A stretch of DNA of 21,634 nucleotides from Leptospira adleri (GTDB lineage: Bacteria; Spirochaetota; Leptospiria; Leptospirales; Leptospiraceae), in NCBI RefSeq assembly GCF_002811985.1, contig NZ_NPDU01000073.1:1-21634 (forward strand). Direction: 5' to 3'. Each line of letters begins with the position of its first letter. Within the stretch, counting starts at the first letter, position 1. A program made the translations under genes and the position numbers. This document shows, in pieces, positions 12,342-21,632 of the stretch. The notes below the pieces were generated by a model. It was not told the DNA's origin. It saw only the letters and a list, made by a program, of their open reading frames with translations, and ran no database searches.

Positions 12342-13313
12342 ATGATCTTTTATATGTTCATCGACGGGATCGGCTTCGGGCCCAATGATCCGGAAACCAA
12401 CCCCTTTGCTCGGTATGCAAAATCCTTCTTTTTGCCTCTCGCCGACAAACCGATTCCGGAAGAATCTTCCGAAATTCTAAAAAAAACCGTCTTTCTAAAA
12501 ACGGACGCTTCCTTGGGAATCAAGGGCCTTCCTCAGAGCGCGACCGGTCAGACTTCTCTCTGGACAGGAATTAACGCGTGTAAGGTGCTTCAAAGACATT
12601 TGAGCGGATTTCCTACGTTTACTCTCAAGAAAATCATCAGCAAATATTCCATCATCCGGGTTTTGGACGAACACGGTTTCAAAGCCGATCTGCTAAACTG
12701 TTATTCTCCCGCGTTCGCGGAACATATCAAAAAAAATCCGCGCCACGTTTCCGCCTCCACTCTCATTCAGATGGCGAGCGATCGTCCTTTGAAATCGATG
12801 GAGGACCTCAGGGAAGGCAAAGGCCTTTATATGGACATAACTCACGAATATTTAAGGGAATTCTCCCAAGGATTCTTGGAAGAATCGGACGATCTCTTTC
12901 GAGTTCGAGATCCTTATGAGACTGGAAAATCTATCGTTCAAAATTGTAAGAACGACGATTATACGCTTTGTATCTACGAGTTTTTTCTTACGGACAAAGT
13001 AGGACATAAGATGAATTGGGAAGCCGCCGGAAAATATATTAGAGAATTGGAATCCTTTTTAAAAGGTGTGATGGAAACTTTAAATCCGGAAGAAGACCAG
13101 CTGATCGTAACATCCGATCACGGAAATTTAGAAGACCTTACCGTGGACGTACATACAGTCAATTTAGTTCCGACCGTTCTTTACGGAAAATACACTCCTG
13201 TCTTAAAGGAGAAAATCAAAGCGATCGTGGATATTCCGAACGCGATCTACGATATTTTAGGAATCAAGATCGAACTCAAAGACGAAGAATTCATAAAGAC
13301 GGAAGCGTCTTAG
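12342..13313 (+). CDS. Alkaline-phosphatase-superfamily metalloenzyme (phosphomutase/phosphodiesterase-like)
   Basis: 323 residues. The two-metal centre of the superfamily is visible: Asp8 in 'FIDGIG'; the nucleophile region 'PQSATGQT' (64-71, Ser66 or Thr68) as in phosphopentomutases and cofactor-independent phosphoglycerate mutases; Asp218 and His222 in 'LTDKVGHKMN'; Asp259-His260 in 'TSDHGN'; and His271 in 'DVHTVNLVPT'. It is much shorter than an iPGM (about 510 residues) and lacks its large inserted domain, so it is a single-domain hydrolase or mutase of unknown substrate. No signal peptide: cytoplasmic. It starts at ATG 12342 just before the first metal ligand strand, and its end overlaps the convergent TPR gene by 4 bp. 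Confidence 0.85.
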   Translation: MIFYMFIDGIGFGPNDPETNPFARYAKSFFLPLADKPIPEESSEILKKTVFLKTDASLGIKGLPQSATGQTSLWTGINACKVLQRHLSGFPTFTLKKIISKYSIIRVLDEHGFKADLLNCYSPAFAEHIKKNPRHVSASTLIQMASDRPLKSMEDLREGKGLYMDITHEYLREFSQGFLEESDDLFRVRDPYETGKSIVQNCKNDDYTLCIYEFFLTDKVGHKMNWEAAGKYIRELESFLKGVMETLNPEEDQLIVTSDHGNLEDLTVDVHTVNLVPTVLYGKYTPVLKEKIKAIVDIPNAIYDILGIKIELKDEEFIKTEAS

Positions 13314-14442
13314 TCGAATCTTTCCGTCTCCAGGTCTTCTTTGCTCTTAGCTTTGTCCGATTCCTTATAATGAAGATTGTCTTCGACTTGATCTAAGGAT
13401 TCTTTTTTCCAAGCGCTCGCTTTTCTTCCCACCGGAGAATCGGGATATTTATCCGTGGCTTCTTGAAAAAGCGCCGCAGCTTTTTCATACTTTCCGTTTT
13501 TGAAATAGATCGTCCCTTTACGGAAGAGCGCGGTCTGATCCAGAGAACCGTCTTGATTTCCGAGAACACGATTCAAGAACTGAAGGGAAGAATCGGATTT
13601 GCCGATCGCCTCGTAACTTTCCGCGATGTAGAATAACGCTTGTTCTTCGGCTTTCGGACTGACTCCCATTTCCAGAGCTTTTTTAAAAGTATCGATCGCG
13701 CCGTAATATTGTTTGCGGACGTAGAGTTGTCTCGCCTTTTCCAGAATGCCGCTTCTAAACTCGGAACTCACCTTTTCTTTTTCCGGATCAAAGTAGAATC
13801 CGGCCTGCGCGTAGTCGTCATAGACGTCGTAGGCAGACCAATCTTTTCCCATTCTTCGTAAGGATTTTCCCCAGCGAACTCTCGCCTTTACGTTCTCGGG
13901 ATCTTCCTGAAGTGCAAGAACGTAGTTTTTACGCGAAAGATCGTAATTCCCTTTTTTCATATAATAATCGGCGATGGCGGATAACGCGCTGGAACGGAGT
14001 TTTGCTTCCGCCGAAATTCTGAGGACTTCTTCGAGATGTCCTTTTCCTTCCTCGTCCCGATTGAGTTGAAGAAGCAGATTTCCCATGGAATAAGCGACCT
14101 TCGATCTTTCATCCCTTGACAAACCTTCTTTCTGATTCAGTTCCCTGTAAATTCCCAGCGCAAGGAGACTGTCCTGGTTTCTTTCCAAGGCTCTTCCCAT
14201 ATCGTATTTCACACGAAAGGAATGTTCGTCCGGAATTTCACGAGCGGAGAGTTCGGAAAAGATATCGACGGCTTTTTCCGCGGACTTTGCGTTGGATTGT
14301 TTTAAGTATTCTTCGCCTTCTTTGATTCTTTCCAAAACGTTTTTACGTTTCGAATCCTCGTCTTGAATCGTGGTCTGATAAACCCCGGTCAAAAGCCCGG
14401 CGCAAATAAATAAGAATCCCGTAATTAATATAATAGAACGAT

Positions 14443-14446
<4 letters not shown>
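13310..14446 (-). CDS. Membrane-anchored TPR protein
   Basis: 378 residues. N-terminal hydrophobic segment (MNRSIILITGFLFICAGLLTG, uncleaved anchor or signal), then an array of TPR-like repeats from about 40 to 350, for example 'ARALERNQDSLLALGIYREL'-type pairs, 'ADYYMKKGNYDLSRKNYVLA', 'AIDTFKKALEMGV' and 'GTIYFKNGKYEKAAALFQEA', the last followed by 'YPDSPVGRKA' as in BamD/YbgF-type TPRs. The C-terminal tail is charged. ATG 14446 overlaps the stop of the upstream Fn3/TPR gene (ATGA) and has a near-perfect SD (GGAGGAAATCC), preferred over the longer frame at 14488. It likely works with the upstream product as an envelope complex (inference from coupling). Confidence 0.8.
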
Positions 14447-15993
<1,547 letters not shown>

Positions 15994-16011
15994 AAAAGGA
16001 ATGTCTTGGTA

Positions 16012-16017
16012 ATTATA
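16012..16017 (-). promoter_or_regulatory. Possible -10 box of the Fn3/TPR operon
   Basis: A perfect TATAAT on the minus strand about 20 bp before the ATG at 15993. No good -35 hexamer stands 16-18 bp upstream, so this is weak support; the leader would be only about 12 nt. Confidence 0.3.
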
Positions 16018-16106
16018 TCGTCAGCTCAAACGGCGTAATTTAATAAAGAATCCCTTTTGAAAAGGTTTTGAGAGAAAGCAACAAAGAACCAAAGTAGATT
16101 TCTGGT

Positions 16107-16134
16107 TTGACTTTCTTCACAAGTCCGCTAGACA
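16107..16134 (+). promoter_or_regulatory. Possible sigma70 promoter of the methyltransferase gene
   Basis: TTGACT (16107-16112), a 16-bp spacer and TAGACA (16129-16134), about 18 bp before ATG 16152. An alternative -10, CATAAT at 16133, has a 20-bp spacer. Confidence 0.4.
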
Positions 16135-16151
16135 TAATTCAGGAAAAAACG

Positions 16152-16814
16152 ATGAGCGATCTGGATTATTACGAAGACCCCGAATATCAGAATTTTTTGA
16201 TTTCCAGCAAACGCAGGGAACTCACTCCGCCTGAAGTCGTTTTCAAACATTTCAACTTAAAGGACGTCGCTCACCTTGTGGATTTCGGGATGGGACTCGG
16301 ATTTTTTACCTTAGAATTAAAAAAACAACTTCCGAAAGACGCTTGGATTTGGGGTGGAGAATGTCAGCAAGAATTGATCGATGAAATTCTTCATTGGAAG
16401 AATCGGGACGAGATATCGAACTTTACTCCGTTCTTTATCGAAAAATCCGATCATCCACTTTTACCCGAGTGGGTGCCTACACCCGATGCGGTCTTTGCGT
16501 CCTTGGTTTTATCCACCTTTCCCGATCCCGGCCTTGCGATGGACGGTCTTATCCGATCGATGAGAAAAGGCGGAAAGCTCATCGTCTTGGATTGGGTAAA
16601 AAACGAATTCACAATCGGGCCGAAGATCAACGATAAGATTTCCTTGGATAAGATGAAATTCTTAGCCGAACTCTATCATCTCGACATCGTTAAGAATGTT
16701 AGAATTTCGGAACACGTCTACGGTCTGGAAGTGGTCGCAGGAAAGGATTTCGAATACGGATTTTACGACCTCAAAGAGGAAGAAGACACAACGGACGAAT
16801 TTATCCGATCTTAG
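16152..16814 (+). CDS. Class I SAM-dependent methyltransferase
   Basis: 220 residues. Rossmann-fold methyltransferase: motif I 'LVDFGMGLGFFTLEL' (42-56, the DxGxGxG loop that binds SAM), an acidic residue after strand 2 (Glu70 in 'WIWGGECQQEL'), motif IV-like 'DAVFASLVLSTFPDP', and post-motif 'MRKGGKLIVLDWVKNE' as in UbiE/small-molecule methyltransferases. Substrate unknown. ATG 16152 is preferred over the in-frame TTG 16107: it has AGGA 7-10 nt upstream and the longer start would overlap the likely promoter. No signal peptide, cytoplasmic. A single gene between divergent and unrelated neighbours. Confidence 0.88.
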   Translation: MSDLDYYEDPEYQNFLISSKRRELTPPEVVFKHFNLKDVAHLVDFGMGLGFFTLELKKQLPKDAWIWGGECQQELIDEILHWKNRDEISNFTPFFIEKSDHPLLPEWVPTPDAVFASLVLSTFPDPGLAMDGLIRSMRKGGKLIVLDWVKNEFTIGPKINDKISLDKMKFLAELYHLDIVKNVRISEHVYGLEVVAGKDFEYGFYDLKEEEDTTDEFIRS

Positions 16815-16907
16815 ATATACAATCTACGATCCAATAAATTGCAATATACTATCCAAAGCAAACGCTTAAGCCTCGTAAGTAAATTAAGAATTTATTATAT
16901 ACTAAAT

Positions 16908-17261
16908 ATGAGAACTACTGTGAACTCGAAAATCAAAACATTCCGAACCGTACGGTCTTTTCTATTTTTTGGAACCGCAATCTTTTCTTTCGCCTGTTCT
17001 TTCTTTTACGATCGAGGACCGTATTTATTTCCTCCGATCGATGTGGAATACTTTACTTGTAATCGTTGTAATTCCTACTTCGGCGGAATTATGGGGAAAG
17101 GTCCGACGAAATCCTTTAAATCCGAAGCTGCTAAAAAATGTATCCACCGCTGGGAAAAAACCGAAGCTAAGAATTTTTCGAAAAATGTTGAACTTTATTA
17201 TCAGGAAGATCTAAACTCCGATCCGTTGTTTCGGAAACTGATGGAACTTCATCCGAATTGA
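16908..17261 (+). CDS. Small lipoprotein with CxxC...CxH motif
   Basis: 117 residues. The basic N-terminus and hydrophobic stretch 'SFLFFGTAIFSFAC' point to a lipoprotein signal with lipid-bearing Cys30 (lipobox F-S-F-A-C, loose, as spirochaetal lipoboxes often are). The mature part has Cys51-x2-Cys54 ('YFTCNRCNSYFGG') and Cys78-x-His80 ('KKCIHRWEK'), which could form a small zinc site or disulfides. I do not recognise the function; I have an unverified impression that similar small lipoproteins occur as paralogues in Leptospira. ATG 16908 gives the proper signal; the upstream in-frame start at 16839 would bury it. No SD is visible and a -10-like TATACT lies only 5 bp before the ATG. Confidence 0.65.
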   Translation: MRTTVNSKIKTFRTVRSFLFFGTAIFSFACSFFYDRGPYLFPPIDVEYFTCNRCNSYFGGIMGKGPTKSFKSEAAKKCIHRWEKTEAKNFSKNVELYYQEDLNSDPLFRKLMELHPN

Positions 17262-17399
17262 ATGAAACGGTTTTATAAGCGCCGTTCCAATCATAAAAAT
17301 TTTCCCAAAAAATATCCCATTACGACTTCGAGCTTCTCCGAAAGAGCGACTTTCCATAGAAAATTGGAATACTTTCAAAATATCGGATTTCGTTTTGAA

Positions 17400-18689
17400 T
17401 CAGACCGAAAAGTTTCCGTTTAATTTCCAATTCAACCCTTCCAAAATAAAATTCTCCGTTGACTTTGCGATCTCTTGAAATTTCTGAAACGTTTTCCAAT
17501 TCGAAATTCCCAAAACTTTAAAAGTTTTTCGGTGATCCAAGATGACCGTAATACATGCAGCAAAGGAGATCATTCTCCAAAGAACTCGAAAAAGAATCTT
17601 CGTAAAAAAATTTCTTATCCGAATTCGAAAGAATTCGCTGTGAAACTCCAGGTGTTTTTCCTCGTCCTTCACAACTTCCAATAACGCAGATTTTACAAAT
17701 CCGTTCGGAATCTTATCCGCGAGCCTTTTGTAAAAACAAATCCCGATGACTTCCGCAGCGAGTAAGACCATCAACTTAAGCCGAACACCAAGAAGCCTTC
17801 TTCCGAAATGAAACAACTTTTCCGTCCAATTGGATTCGATCAATTCTCCCTTGAAAGCGCGGATACATTCTCCAAGAATTCTCGCGTGCCGACCTTCCTC
17901 CTTTACGAAAAGTTTAAGCGCTTCCCGATAGAAATCGTCGATCCCGAAAAGGATCGTTTTATCGATTTGTTTCGCAATTCTTCCTTCGCCCGCTTCGCCT
18001 AACTGAAAGATTGCGAGAGAATAGGCGATCGAACTCATTTCGTTCGAATTCAATTTTAAAACTTGAGAATCGATTTTTGGAATAGGACGATTTTCATTTT
18101 TTCTAAAATGATCTCTCCAATGTTTCCAACGGACGATTCCTTTGCGATTCTTCAGGGATGATTTGAGTTTTTCCCGAATTCTCTTTTTTCCGAATACGTT
18201 TATCAAAAACGTTAAAAGGACAATGCGTGCATCCAGGCTGAAGTTTCGATTCCATATATACGAGCGGTCAAAACAAAAGGAAACTCGAGGACCCATGCCC
18301 GCGTACAGTTGAGAAAGCCCGGTGATTCCGGGCAATACCGTCCAACGTATGTCATGAAGTTTTCCGCTCCAGCCCAAACGATCGATATCGAATCGTGTCA
18401 GAGGTCTCGGTCCGACGATTCCCATATCGCCTTTGAAAATGTTCCAGATCTGCGGTAATTCGTCTATCCCTGAGATTCTAAGCCAAAATCCTATAGTTGT
18501 GATTTGTCCGTTTTCCATCGTTCTGAATTTGAGAATGTGAAACGGCCTTTTTAATAAGCCGATTCTTTCCTGAACGAAAAACAAAGGTCGACCGTCGACG
18601 ATAAGGATTAACAAACTCACCGCGATAAAAACAGGGGACAATATCGCGAGAGCTAAAGAAGATAGAGTGACTTCAACGATTCTTTTCAT
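17400..18689 (-). CDS. Sugar transferase (PglC/WbaP-type) fused to a ferritin-like di-iron domain
   Basis: 429 residues in one frame. N-terminal half (1-175): monotopic phosphoglycosyl transferase, with membrane helix at about 8-31, 'FFVQERIGLLKRPFHILKFRTM' pattern (37-58), the catalytic Asp76-Glu77 in 'GIDELPQIWNIFKGDMGIVGPRP', and 'LPGITGLSQL' (119-128). Such enzymes move a phospho-sugar to undecaprenyl phosphate to start glycan synthesis. After a basic linker, residues about 215-350 carry a complete ferritin-like di-iron set: Glu235, Glu265-x2-His268, Glu313, Glu343-x2-His346, with the same 30-residue spacing in both halves. The C-terminal tail (360-429) is helical and partly hydrophobic. 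The two parts are joined without stop or frameshift. No glycan gene cluster surrounds it. The ATG has no clear SD. Confidence 0.85.
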   Translation of the reverse strand: MKRIVEVTLSSLALAILSPVFIAVSLLILIVDGRPLFFVQERIGLLKRPFHILKFRTMENGQITTIGFWLRISGIDELPQIWNIFKGDMGIVGPRPLTRFDIDRLGWSGKLHDIRWTVLPGITGLSQLYAGMGPRVSFCFDRSYIWNRNFSLDARIVLLTFLINVFGKKRIREKLKSSLKNRKGIVRWKHWRDHFRKNENRPIPKIDSQVLKLNSNEMSSIAYSLAIFQLGEAGEGRIAKQIDKTILFGIDDFYREALKLFVKEEGRHARILGECIRAFKGELIESNWTEKLFHFGRRLLGVRLKLMVLLAAEVIGICFYKRLADKIPNGFVKSALLEVVKDEEKHLEFHSEFFRIRIRNFFTKILFRVLWRMISFAACITVILDHRKTFKVLGISNWKTFQKFQEIAKSTENFILEGLNWKLNGNFSV

Positions 18690-18746
18690 AAAGAAAACTA
18701 TATACGGTCTTTAAATCGGATTCATCCCTTCGTGTGCGCGAATCAA

Positions 18747-18760
18747 AGCACTCAAGTGCT
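18747..18760. promoter_or_regulatory. Palindrome touching the -35 box of the response-regulator promoter
   Basis: AGCACT-CA-AGTGCT, perfect 6-bp arms, ending on the first base of the TTGACA box. Its place fits an operator for autoregulation or for the divergent sugar-transferase gene, but a chance palindrome is possible. Confidence 0.4.
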
Positions 18761-18789
18761 TGACAAAGACGGACAAAAAAACTTAGAAT
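18760..18789 (+). promoter_or_regulatory. Strong sigma70-type promoter of the two-component operon
   Basis: TTGACA (18760-18765), an 18-bp spacer and TAGAAT (18784-18789). RNA would start near 18796, leaving only about 7 nt before ATG 18803, so the message would be almost leaderless; no good SD precedes the ATG. Confidence 0.65.
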
Positions 18790-18802
18790 CGGGTCGTCAG
18801 TT

Positions 18803-19564
18803 ATGAACTCAAATCCGCTTCAGCTATTTATTGTCGAAGATAACGAGAAATTAAGAAAGGCTCTCGTCGCCGGTCTAAAAGAAACAGGCAAGTTTAAAAT
18901 TGTGCACGAAGGCGGGAGCGGAGAAGAAGCGATCGATGTTTCATTAAAAAAAGAATTCGACGTACTTCTGATCGACGTCCGATTAGCGGGCACGTTAAAC
19001 GGAATCGAAACCGTAGTCGCGCTCCGAAAGGAACTTCCCAGAAAGCCGGTCGTGATCTATTCCATCCAGGACAGCGACGAATACTTTCGGACATTTCGAA
19101 AATCGGGGATACTGAGCCATTACGCCTACGTCCGTAAATCCAATTTTCTTCTGCCCCAGATGATCGTCCCTTTGATTCAACTTGCTTACGAAGGAAAAAG
19201 TTTTATCGATCCTGAAATAGAATCGCGAATCGTAGAAGTCAAAGACCGTGATGAAAATTCTCCCATGGCGATCTTGGAGCCGAACGAAAGGACCGTAGCA
19301 AGGATGTTAGCCGCAGGACAAAGCAACGAACAGATCGCCGCGCGTCTCGGCTTTAAGGACAAAAGGACGATCAGCAGAATCAACGGGCAAATCTACGCGG
19401 CTTGGGATTTAAACGAAACAACTTCGGACGAGAAGGTTGCACGGACGAGAGCGGCCTTGATCGTAAGAGAAAATCGTTTCCTCCAATGGGAGGAGGACGG
19501 GAGCGCTTACTATAAAAACGGATCGGGAGAATGGATCCGATGGGAAACCAACATTGAATCTTGA
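18803..19564 (+). CDS. Response regulator with LuxR-type helix-turn-helix
   Basis: 253 residues. Receiver domain (about 6-125): acidic pair Glu12-Asp13, phospho-acceptor Asp58 in 'VLLIDVRLAG', Ser87 ('VVIYSIQDS') in the switch position and Lys112 ('AYVRKSN'). The LuxR/NarL-like HTH lies at about 158-215: 'LEPNERTVARMLAAGQSNEQ' followed by 'IAARLGFKDKRTISRINGQI'. It ends in a 35-residue tail rich in aromatic and acidic residues that is not part of the standard fold. It is probably a transcription factor phosphorylated by the kinase encoded by the next gene, whose TTG start overlaps its last 11 bp. The promoter directly upstream is near consensus. Confidence 0.92.
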   Translation: MNSNPLQLFIVEDNEKLRKALVAGLKETGKFKIVHEGGSGEEAIDVSLKKEFDVLLIDVRLAGTLNGIETVVALRKELPRKPVVIYSIQDSDEYFRTFRKSGILSHYAYVRKSNFLLPQMIVPLIQLAYEGKSFIDPEIESRIVEVKDRDENSPMAILEPNERTVARMLAAGQSNEQIAARLGFKDKRTISRINGQIYAAWDLNETTSDEKVARTRAALIVRENRFLQWEEDGSAYYKNGSGEWIRWETNIES

Positions 19565-21143
19565 GCCCGAAATTTTTATCTGTTCCTTATTTCTTTTTCA
19601 ATCTTCTCTTTTACTTTGGCTCTCATCGACAACTTACGTAAATTTGGAGAAAAGGGATCGATCTGCGACTTTCACGATTGGTATTTTGATATCCGCGTCT
19701 TTTCTATTCGGATTTTTTTCCTGGATCGGAAAATTCGGATTATTCGAAGTTTCGGGTTATCCTGCGGTTTACTTCTTTCCGGGAATATTCGGATTGATTC
19801 TAATTCCTTTCGGTTGGTTTTTTATTATCCTCTGGTTCGTAGGCTTTTTAAATCATAGAAGAATTTACCGTTGGATCTTCAGATCCTTGATAATCGTCCA
19901 GGTTTTTGCCTATGGATTCTTTATTTTCTGGACGAGAAAGTTCGATCCGAACATATCTTTATTCGAATTTTGGAATATAGTTCCTTTTTCTTTTCGTCTA
20001 TCCTACCTATTATACATTTTGATTTGTATTTTAGTTCCTATAGTAGCATTGAAGTCCTTTCGAATTTCAAAACAGATCCTACCTGAAATCGCAAGACAAA
20101 AAGCGGTTCCCTATTTGAGTTTAACTTCCTTTTTTCTTTTCGGTGTTTTGATTCTTGTCTTCTTTTTGTTTTTGGGAAAAGGCCTCGGGATATCGGCGGA
20201 TCCGGTTTTAGAATCTCAAAGAAGACCGATGTTATTTTACGGATTTTTAATCGGAATTCAGTTGTTTGTCGCAGCCGCGATTTTGGTTTTAGGAAAGGCG
20301 TTGATTTCGTACGAGGTTTTTACGGGAAGAATCTTACCCAAGATAAGTTTGCGTTCGGAATGGAGAAATGCAATATTAGGATTTCTTTTACTTTCCGGAA
20401 TTTATGCCGCCTTTGCATCCGTAGGATTTCAGAAAATCGAACTCTTCCTCTGCGCGTCTTACGTGTATATCTTTTCGAGAACCATTCTTCTTAAAAAGAA
20501 TAAGGATCTTAGGTTAAAGGAAAATTCCATTCTAAGATCGATAATGATTCCGGAAGAAATCTCCGATCGTAGAACTTCCGACGGAAAAGAAATCCAGATC
20601 CGATTCCAGAGGTCCTTTGAAATCTTATGTTCGAAGATTTTAGAGACTTCGAAAGCTTTTTTCATAAACGACAGCAGAATTCCGTTTATTCCGGATGTAT
20701 TTTTACAGTTTCCGAAAACCGCAGAATCTTCTCAAAAAATTGAATTCAAATATTCTAATTTGATTTTTAACGGGGAAGGACTCGCTTATTTAAGCGATGA
20801 GAATCCGCATAGATACGTACTTTGTTTAAAAGTCGAAAACGACCATTCCGGAGCCGGCTTTTTATTCTTGGGACAGAAAGTGGACGGCGGACTTTATGCC
20901 GAGGAAGAAATCGAAATCGCAAAAGCGGCGATCGCTTGGATGTTAAACTCCCTCTTTGTGGAAAGTAACTCTCAAACGTTAAGCTCCTTGCAGAGAAAGC
21001 ACATGGAGGAGCAAAGAATCGCCGATTACAAAACGAGACAGATTCTTCACGATGAAATTCTTCCGGAGATCCATTCTTCTATATTAGAATTATCGCAAAT
21101 ACCTTCAAACACGATCGTCTCCGAGCAGATTCAGAAATTCTAA
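19554..21143 (+). CDS. Sensor histidine kinase, N-terminal part (reading frame broken by inverted segment)
   Basis: 529 residues as read here. TTG start, overlapping the response-regulator gene by 11 bp. About eight membrane helices between residues 5 and 310 form the sensor. A GAF-like region (about 340-470) and a coiled linker lead to the DHp domain with phospho-acceptor His499 in '[19 protein letters not shown]' (HisKA_3/DesK-like 'HDE' box). The frame leaves the family at residue 528: it reads Lys-Phe-stop directly after the 75-bp repeat at 21061-21135. The missing second DHp helix and ATPase domain are present just downstream on the opposite strand. If the segment 21136-21559 is flipped, the frame continues without a break to about 678 residues. 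As written, the product could not bind ATP. Confidence 0.85.
   Translation: MNLEPEIFICSLFLFQSSLLLWLSSTTYVNLEKRDRSATFTIGILISASFLFGFFSWIGKFGLFEVSGYPAVYFFPGIFGLILIPFGWFFIILWFVGFLNHRRIYRWIFRSLIIVQVFAYGFFIFWTRKFDPNISLFEFWNIVPFSFRLSYLLYILICILVPIVALKSFRISKQILPEIARQKAVPYLSLTSFFLFGVLILVFFLFLGKGLGISADPVLESQRRPMLFYGFLIGIQLFVAAAILVLGKALISYEVFTGRILPKISLRSEWRNAILGFLLLSGIYAAFASVGFQKIELFLCASYVYIFSRTILLKKNKDLRLKENSILRSIMIPEEISDRRTSDGKEIQIRFQRSFEILCSKILETSKAFFINDSRIPFIPDVFLQFPKTAESSQKIEFKYSNLIFNGEGLAYLSDENPHRYVLCLKVENDHSGAGFLFLGQKVDGGLYAEEEIEIAKAAIAWMLNSLFVESNSQTLSSLQRKHMEEQRIADYKTRQILHDEILPEIHSSILELSQIPSNTIVSEQIQKF
21061..21135 (+). repeat. Inverted repeat copy 1 (75 bp, perfect)
   Basis: Every base matches the reverse complement of 21560-21634; the next inward base differs. 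It encodes the DHp region just after the phospho-acceptor histidine of the kinase. Confidence 0.95.
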
Positions 21144-21632
21144 AGTAAGAAATCCTCCGAAAACTTTTAAGAGAGCGCTGTGAATTCTAAGTCCTTGCCC
21201 CGCCGTTTCCAGAACTCTTGTCTCCTTTTTTGAAATGTTGTTCACGATTCGAATGAGTATCCCGTCTTTTTCTAAGAAAGAAATTGAAATCTTTTTTTCT
21301 TTTTCTTCTCCGGAATAACGAACCGCGTTTCGGATGGATTCTCTACATGCATAAAAAAGGATCTCCAAAATCTCTGGCTTTGTGATCGGAAATTTTTTTT
21401 CGAGTTTGGAATCGTAATTCCATTCAAACCAAGAAGTTTCAAATTCCGAGCCTGATAGCCGTATCAGAGCGTCGATTAGGCCGATTCTCTGTATTTCCAA
21501 ACTTGTATCCGGCAATTCTCTAAGGAAGCCCGAGACTTTTTTGTGCAGACCGGTTAAAATCTGAATCTGCTCGGAGACGATCGTGTTTGAAGGTATTTGC
21601 GATAATTCTAATATAGAAGAATGGATCTCCGG
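21105..21632 (-). pseudogene. Sensor kinase C-terminal part (second DHp helix and HATPase domain) in reverse orientation
   Basis: Open minus-strand frame from the window edge to TGA at 21107-21105. It begins with the repeat-encoded '[12 protein letters not shown]', then reads '[16 protein letters not shown]' (second DHp helix), the N-box '[13 protein letters not shown]', the central strand 'ILIRIVNN' and the G2-type '[20 protein letters not shown]', i.e. a GHKL ATPase domain. It then runs into the other repeat copy and ends as 'LNLLGDDRV', so the last strand of the ATPase fold is not the expected one. Its frame joins the plus-strand kinase frame exactly at the repeat, so this is the severed C-terminus of that kinase and not a separate gene. 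The TTG at 21515 is not a believable independent start. Confidence 0.85.

Noticed and set aside
16053..16065. CCTTTTGAAAAGG followed by TTTT
   Set aside because: Stem of 5 bp, mostly A-T, with no gene ending on that strand; chance structure.
17266..17286. AACGG/CCGTT hairpin between the small lipoprotein and the sugar transferase
   Set aside because: Only 5 bp with an 11-nt loop and no T-tract directly after it on either strand; too weak for a terminator.
21105..21515. Independent minus-strand gene for a small ATPase-domain protein
   Set aside because: Its TTG start lies inside the kinase sequence, and the frame continues upstream into the repeat and joins the plus-strand kinase; it is the severed C-terminus.
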